64,000 nucleotides of DNA from contig NC_084929.1 in NCBI RefSeq assembly GCF_958298935.1, positions 31,685,501 through 31,749,500 on the forward strand. The letters are read 5' to 3'. A program made the position numbers and the translations under genes. This stretch comes from Phragmites australis (taxonomy: Eukaryota > Streptophyta > Magnoliopsida > Poales > Poaceae). A model generated the notes under the pieces. The model was not told where the DNA came from, made no database searches, and was given only the letters and a program-made list of their open reading frames with translations. Of the stretch, positions 57,471 to 64,000 are shown piece by piece. The stretch's first letter is position 1, and each line of letters begins with the position of its first letter.

Positions 57471-57657
57471 CTACCTCCGTTTTCATTAAGTTTGACTTTA
57501 CGTTTTTTTATAAAAAATTTATAGATATCTAATTTTTTTCGTATCATTATATTTATCGTGAAATATGCTTCATTAATATTGTAAAGTACTTGTAATTTTT
57601 AGAAAAAATGCAAAAGCAAAATTACTAGTAAAAACGGGTAAACGAAAACGGAGAGAG
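57471..57657. mobile_element. Stowaway-like MITE 2
   Basis: The left end CTACCTCCGTTTTCATTAAG pairs with the right end (inverted) CTCTCTCCGTTTTCGTT. TA precedes the left end. 187 bp, AT-rich, non-coding, with the CTCCGT core typical of grass Stowaway elements. Confidence 0.65.
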
Positions 57658-58189
57658 CTGCACGCAGCAAAACACGCAGTCCCCACTGTGCCCAGCCCAA
57701 ACAACCAGAACCTCTCTTTTGGATGGCCTTCAATGCAAAATCCCAAAGAATCCAGCAGGTCTGTAATGTGTACGGATCTGGCCCACTAGCAACTGAATTC
57801 AAATGCCTATTTCCCAGGACCCTGCAAAACCAACCCACCAGAGCCCAAAATTTCTGTCAGACCAGAACAACTAGGCGAATTGGCGAGCAGCGCCCTTTTT
57901 TTTTACACAAAGTATAATAAAAGAACACTAAAAAATTAAATTCACTATTTTTATATCTTAATATTTATTTATAAATTTATCAATATTTAACATATTCATT
58001 TAATTATGGATAAAACAGTGGTACTTTCATTTTTAACACGTAGATAACAGTAATACGAATATAACTAAATTTGTTTCATATTTTTTTTGAGTTTTAAATA
58101 TTTTCCTATGCTTTTTAAATTATTTCAGTCAATTTATCAATATAACTATTATTCCTTTCACTATTTTTCTAGAATTTTGAAAAAAAACT

Positions 58190-58312
58190 ATGTGTACATA
58201 TATACATACAGATACATATACATAGCATATATACACATACGCATACGTACATATATACACATATATGTATACAAATACATGTCTGTATATACATACACAT
58301 ACATGATACCCA
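58190..58312 (+). repeat. ATAC/GTAT-type microsatellite
   Basis: Over 120 bp of imperfect ACATAT/ATACAT units. It encodes a spurious Tyr/Ile/His-rich frame. It lies about 350 bp past the sulfite reductase stop codon (transcribed leftwards). Confidence 0.8.
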
Positions 58313-58663
58313 CATGAACAACAGCTATACTAACTTGACCCCTAAAATTGCTCCAGTTCTTGGCCTTTTAATATAAGTAATAGATGCCAAAATCCACTAC
58401 CTTTGGACGAATTTATCTTCAGGTACAACTTTGAGAGGAATTTATTCTCAAATTAACGGAAGTTCCCTTCAAAGTACACACAAAAATTTCGATTACTCAA
58501 CCGAACAATAAGCAACAAGCTCAAACCGAGCCTTCATTTTATTATTTGTCAACGGGGTTGACAAACTTTCATCCTTCTTTTCTCGTTTATCTGCTGGAGA
58601 GCCCTTCAATCCCGTGGCCAAAATTGTGCTGAGACCCTGGAACTTGTCCAACAAAGCAATTCT

Positions 58664-61600
58664 TCAAGCGGTTGATGGTGACTCTGCCCACTTGTTCACG
58701 ACCTCTTTCAATTTGTCGAATCCCTGAGATGCAAGAGATGGATGAGATAATCAAGTAAAAGCTGACTCCCGAATTTTTTTTAAAAAGGACTAGAGCAAGT
58801 CAGCCAAAAGACCATATGCAAAATAAAATTTCATCATGAGTTCATGACAGTTGGCTTCACTGGTTGAAACTACACGTATTCTCCCAGTTTATTGAAAGAA
58901 GCTTGCAACATGCAAAGGAACATTGCCATTGACTGAAAAGCCTGCTATTCAGATATTAGCATGCACTCCAACATGTGGATAAACATATGCTTAGTGATCC
59001 ACACTGGTATTTAAGCTGTTGCTGAAAACACAGGTTTGCTGCATGGATAACTCTACAAGCACCTAGGTGCTATGGTATCATGTGGTTGATGATATGCAGC
59101 TTGGTATCTTCTTATCAGTTGAAACAGAACATGCAAGTGCAATTATGATGTAAATTCTAAATTAGTATCCACATTCATGTAGCCCTCCTCCTGATGGGAA
59201 ATACATTTTCATAAAATGAAGATTAAACAATCTAGTTGGTTTTCCACTGATTAATCAGTGTCAGGGGAAGTTTGCGCGTAGCATAAGAAATAATATTCTG
59301 TTAAGTGACACTGGCAGTCCTGTAAGGCCAAATTACTAACAGGAACAGTATATGCCAAAAGAGTATAATCTACATACCATGCGATTTGTGAAGCTTCCAA
59401 AAGATTCACCTTCCTGTCGCGTGTTATTCCAATAGGAAAACAGTGGTTCCAAAACCTTCTCAATGTCATCAAGCTTCACTTTATTCATAAACGATTCTGC
59501 TAGGGTACTTTGGTTTGGTGTTCCACCCAGCCAGATCTACGGTCACAGTAAAGAAGAGTACAATAAGTATGAAAGAAAGCCAAAACCTAAGTGGTAAGGT
59601 AGCCAAGACCAAGTAAATGTAACCAAAACGACGTACAAATTATTTCACTATTCTTATTACCTGGTAACTTTTTGGGCCATCACCAACGAAACCAAGCTCT
59701 GCCATATATGGTCTAGCACACCCATTAGGGCATCCAGTTATCCTCACAACTACAGACTCATAATCCTTGATACCAACCTATTAAGCAGACACAGTAACAT
59801 TAAATGGCAAGGCTCCAATACACACTATATACCTATTAAATTGTTATTTCAGAACATAACAGATAGATACCTTATCAAAAACTGCTCTAATTCGTTTAAG
59901 AATTGGCAGGATCCCTCGTTCAGCCTCTGTTTGTGCCAAAGGGCACAGTGGCAAGGCAGGGCATGCCATGGAAGTTAAATTCAGGGGGTCCACATCCTTT
60001 GGTTCCTATATACATGAACACTCCAACTTTAGTTATATTCCACCAGCATACCACAATGTTGCAGAGATCCAACTTATAGGGGAAAGTAATCATGTCTGCT
60101 TATAGTTTCTTTGAATTTTCAGTGTGAGAAAAACCTCAGTATGTAATGAAGTAGTAATAACACAAACAACGGTATCGATAGGAGCATCAGAAGAAGCAAG
60201 GAGAATTGAAAGAATTTAATGTAAACCACGAAAATATATTTGTACATTAAAAGCCAGACATATGAAATAGAAAAAGAAAATCTTACCAATAAGCCAGCTT
60301 GGGCAAGAGCTGCAGTGATGGGTTCTCTCCATGCCTGATCAATCCCACATAAAATAAGATTTTGGTTTGGGGTAATACTAACATCCAGAGTATACTTCTC
60401 AATTATCTGGCGTAGAATTTTCTTTGCTTGCCCACCAACACGACCATTATCAACATGAACTCCATAGAATAATTTCCCATCACCCTATAATAGACAAAAC
60501 AGAGGTAACTTAGCAGACTTATCAAATCCTCTGTTCTAGACCACAAAGTAAAGGCAAACAGTATAAACATGCATGTCAAAAATATAAGTATTAAGCGGAG
60601 TAACAGAACCTTTGACGTAGATCTAATTATAAATGAAGAAAAATTTACAAAATACCAGAGCATCCTTCCTAAAAAGGTACCATCAGTTATTTAAAAAAAA
60701 AAGAACACGCGATTATCATGGATTGCCTAAGATAACAAAGAAATTATACCTGTTCCTGCCAGCCAAGGTAGCTGTTAAACTGCCATTCTGGCAATGGTCG
60801 GAAACTTTCAAACTTCTTCCCGTAATATTTTTCAACTTCAGCCCGAAACTTGACAATTCCCCAACGGTCAATCAAATACTTCATCCTGCTATACTTGCGA
60901 TCATCCCTTCTTCCATTTTCCCTCTGTGTGACAACAATGGCCTTTATAGCATATAATATATCTTCTTTTGGAACATAACCTAGTGGATCAGCCAGCCGAG
61001 GGAATGTAGTTTCCACCCGGTGTGTCCTTCCCATGCCACCTCCAACCTGGAAAATAGGGTAAGAGAGACATTATAGAATAAATTAACAGGTAAGAGAAAA
61101 GTTTTCCAAAGGCAGAGATGGGTTGCAAAATGTTTTTCATAGGCCTTACATAAATGTTAAAGCCAACAGGTTCTCCTGCATCATCTGAAACAACAACAAC
61201 GCCGATGTCATTGGTCAGAATGTCAACAGAATTATCACCAGCCACAGTAACTGCAATCTTGAACTTCCTCGGCAGATACTGGGTGCCGTAGATTGGCTCA
61301 GGGGAGTCAGGGAAGTTTGTTCCATGTGAGTTGTCATTGCGGGCTTCTGTGACCTCGGGAGGTTCTTCGGCTGACATTATCTTCTCTCCATCCACCCACA
61401 AGTCATAATAAGCTCCAGATTGTGGTGTAAGAAGTGCTGCAATGTTCTCTGCTATTTGTTGAGCAAAAAGAATATCTTTTCTGACATAAGGTGCAGCAGG
61501 TGCAAGCACATTCCTATTGAGATCTCCACAAGCACCCAATGTTGAGCCCATATTCTTTATCACAGTGCTTAGAACAGTCTTCAAGTTCTTCTTAAGAACG

Positions 61601-62682
61601 CCATGCAGCTGGAATGTTTGCCTGGTGGTCAAACGGAGTGTTCCAATGCCAAACTCATCAGCCAGTGTATCCATAGCCAAGTAAAGCTGGTTTGAAACTT
61701 TCCCACAAGGATTCTTTGTTCGGAGCATAAACGAGTAATTCTTCTGCCCACGAACATCTCGATCAGACTGTTGATAGCTTCCATGAAACTTAATCAACTG
61801 GATAGCACTCTCGTTGATATTTGGGGCATCTGAGACCAACTCCTCATTCAAAGGGTACCGGAGAAAGTTGCTCTTTTCCTTGATTATCTCAACCTTGCTT
61901 CGCTTAACTTCAGATGCATCCTTCTTCAGAGGCTGCAGGCACGATTCACGGGTTCAGAACTTCAGACAACAGAAGTGTTCCGTGGTTGCATAGCATTTTA
62001 TACCAAATGAATTTCGAATTCTGCATTATAATTGTAGTTCTAACCAGAATTCTAGGGAATAAAATACTAATATAAGACAAAGGATTTTTATTATAAAAAG
62101 TTCATTAACGTTTTAACAATGGAACCTTTCCCACCGATCACAGAGCTAGTTTGGCTGCATTTCACATTAGCAATCAAAATATGAAAACCAATACTGAAGA
62201 GGAATTGTACTTTAAGAAAGCTTGTCCCCATTTTGCTTACACTAGAATTTCTGGGCAACACAATCAACAATCCACAGTTGATCCAGCATTCCAGTACCAC
62301 CAATGTACAGATTCACCAGCAGGCAAATAGTAAATTTCCCACAGGTTAAGCCCACCAAAAACCACACCCCAATCGCATGTTAATCACATCTCACCGTATC
62401 ATTCTCAGCAAACCATTCCCTAAAAACTAAAAACCATGACCCCATAACGAACGCCCCAACCTGAGAAACCTCTCCCGCAAAAGCAGGAATCCCTGCAGAG
62501 TACAGATACACACTCACCGCGGAGACGGCGCGTATGCTGCCCGCGGACGCGCCCCCGCCGCCGCCCGCTGGGGAAGCCGCGGGCGGCGCCACCCGGAGCG
62601 GCCTCCCGAGCACCCGCGACCTGGGGAGCTGCGCCGCGCCCCGGAACCCGTGGAACTCCGCGCCCCCGACCGCCGCCGACAT
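58664..62682 (-). CDS. SiR: Ferredoxin-dependent sulfite reductase, plastidic
   Basis: The enzyme reduces sulfite to sulfide with six electrons from ferredoxin, using siroheme coupled to a [4Fe-4S] cluster; it is the plastid step of sulfur assimilation. Minus-strand exons: 62682-62518, 61932-61150, 61046-60750, 60484-60287, 60005-59871, 59777-59661, 59536-59378, 58723-58664. All are phase 0, giving 637 aa, very close to the maize enzyme. Exon 1 (55 aa, Ala/Gly/Ser/Arg-rich) is a plastid transit peptide. The core begins [22 protein letters not shown] (here interrupted only by my numbering), with [22 protein letters not shown] and GGGMGRTH. The cluster cysteines are in ACPALPLC (about residues 496 and 502) and GCPNGC (542 and 546). 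The C-terminus is KWAESPSTA. Start: first ATG before the transit peptide; an upstream in-frame extension is on non-ATG codons. Confidence 0.96.
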
Positions 62683-64000
62683 CGCCGGAGCCGGAAGGAG
62701 AAGCGCTTGGACGAAATGAACGAGGGTGCGGCGGCGGAGTGGAGTGGCGTGCGAGAGAGATTTGTTCGTGCGGGCGGGCGTGCGGGCGCTTCGCACGGTC
62801 CAGGGGCCACTGGAGACGACGGGCACGGGGCCTTTATTAGGGAGGGGTCGAGCATGCCCGGCCCCACCGGGCTGAGCGAGCGGAGATTATCCCCGTGGAC
62901 GTGGTCTATGAAACACCTTCAGATTTGTTGTGGACTAGGACGCCGATGGGCCCCATGTGTCAGTGGAAAATACGAGTCGCGGTGTATGCACGCGGTGCGG
63001 GCGTGTGAGAGTGGTGAGCTCCAGCGGGGAAGACGGGAGCGGCAAAGCGCTGTCCACACCTGACGGGTGTGCCGACCACGCGTCGCGCGCCACCCCTATG
63101 ACAGGTGGGCCTGGGCCTCCCCAACCCGACCTGTCAGTGACGTATGAGAATACGCCCGTTGCCTCATAGCAATAGGTTTTAGTTTATTTTTATCCACTCG
63201 TAGGCACGAGGCGGCCGAGAATCGATGGCGCCGGGGTCGCCCGGTTTCGTGTGGGTGCGTTGAACCTGGACGTCTTTTTCGCTGCAGAAAGCTGGATTGC
63301 CCTCTCCCTCTTCACTTCCCTTTCCGCGCGGTCCGCAGCCGCACCGCAGGAACGGAGTGAGGTCAGAAATGAGATCACAGGCGATCTTTTGTATGTGGCC
63401 CGTGGACCTGGATCTCGTGTGGCTGGTTCGGTTTTTGGGTTGTGAGCAGGGATTAAAACTTTCGGAAAACGAAATATTTAATTTTGGATTTTTTTTCTAA
63501 CGTATTGGATCAACAGAGTATAGGATAAAAAATGATTGAAGTTTCATAAATTTCGGTCTTTTCATTATCGTCGGTGAAAAAAAAAATAAAATAAAATTGA
63601 AATCATTGGTTGATAAATCCGCGAGACACAGCTAGCAAAAAAATTGGTATGTGATAGCAGTGGGCAAAAATACCATGCAGATGATTCCGTGGTACAATAC
63701 AAAACTCCATGTCTGCACCTTGTTGTTTACTTTTCCTTTTCTCTGAGATGCCCAGTGCTGCCAAGGTGTCAACTGTCCACGTCACAGTCTTTCTGCTTTC
63801 AGGGAGTCCACGTCGGAATCTTGGCAAAGTGATTTAGATAAGCCCGGTTTGTTCGTTTGTTTTTGTAGGAAGATCATATGAGTTATAGTACTATTGTTCC
63901 ATGGATAAAGTACATAAGCTCCCAAAGTTTTTTTTAGACGAAGGGATATTTATTCCAACCTCGACATAATATGTACAACAAACCATTCTTAGCCTTATAT
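62683..64000. other. SiR upstream region and intergenic DNA
   Basis: The SiR leader and promoter are in the GC-rich stretch 62683-62900. The rest to the window end has no supported gene. GC-rich DNA at 62950-63400 has open frames on both strands without recognisable products. The dispersed repeat at 63449-63610 is listed separately. Confidence 0.4.
63449..63610 (+). repeat. Dispersed repeat, copy 2 (related to 8453-8666)
   Basis: It begins GGATTAAAACTTTCGG, contains ACGAAATATTTAATTT, CATAAATTTCGGTCTTTTC and an A-run, and ends AATCATTGGT, colinear with 8453-8666 but about 50 bp shorter. Same orientation. Unclassified. Confidence 0.65.

Noticed and set aside
1..64000. CRISPR arrays, operons, Shine-Dalgarno sites, replication origins
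   Set aside because: The window is plant nuclear DNA; regular repeats present (14-bp array, LPAT tandem repeat) have no spacer-repeat structure.

Overview
The window is nuclear DNA of a grass. The evidence is intron-rich plant genes, GC-rich first exons, two eukaryotic tRNA-Asp genes, a plastid-targeted ferredoxin sulfite reductase, plant-type Ty3/gypsy, LINE, PIF/Harbinger, hAT-like and MULE-like transposons, and Stowaway-type MITEs. GC-rich exon starts and the transposon families fit a panicoid (sorghum/sugarcane/maize-like) genome; that placement is inference. Coding coordinates are given as the span from start to stop codon, with exons listed in the evidence. Exons were joined by eye from reading frame, GT/AG borders and family conservation.

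Layout. 0-1 kb: first exon of a SPEAR/SPOROCYTELESS-like repressor adaptor on the minus strand, running off the left edge. 5.3-9.4 kb: a small secreted LysM gene and a decayed tandem copy. The 3' flank of the intact copy was split by a 5'-truncated LINE with an 11-bp target duplication, and a MITE sits behind the broken copy. 12.06-15.87 kb: a four-exon CNGC4-like cyclic-nucleotide-gated channel (691 aa). 16.8-20.5 kb: a minus-strand gypsy remnant, then a MULE-like element with a hAT-like element nested in it. 21.0-24.8 kb: a three-copy tandem repeat next to the promoter of an LPAT4/5-like acyltransferase (403 aa). 25.4 and 26.2 kb: two identical tRNA-Asp(GUC) genes. 28.5-31.9 kb: NAF1-like H/ACA snoRNP assembly factor (696 aa, minus). 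33.5-39.1 kb: two gypsy remnants in opposite orientation. 40.0-44.8 kb: a 12-exon SCAMP gene (282 aa, minus). 47-53 kb: a transposon graveyard holding a GC-rich repeat array, a coiled-coil retroelement ORF, and a PIF/Harbinger relic whose ORF1 is interrupted by a 720-bp solo LTR. 54.3-55.2 kb: a GC-rich single-exon gene for a probably N-myristoylated MGCC protein of unknown function. 58.7-62.7 kb: an eight-exon ferredoxin sulfite reductase (637 aa, minus).

The host genes look like independent housekeeping, signalling and metabolic loci; nothing suggests an operon or gene cluster. No clearly new multi-gene system was seen. The most informative parts are the nested, datable transposon insertions, a phased 6 x 14-bp repeat just upstream of a TATA box in the Harbinger relic, the LysM duplication and decay, and the uncharacterised MGCC/CFIFL protein.
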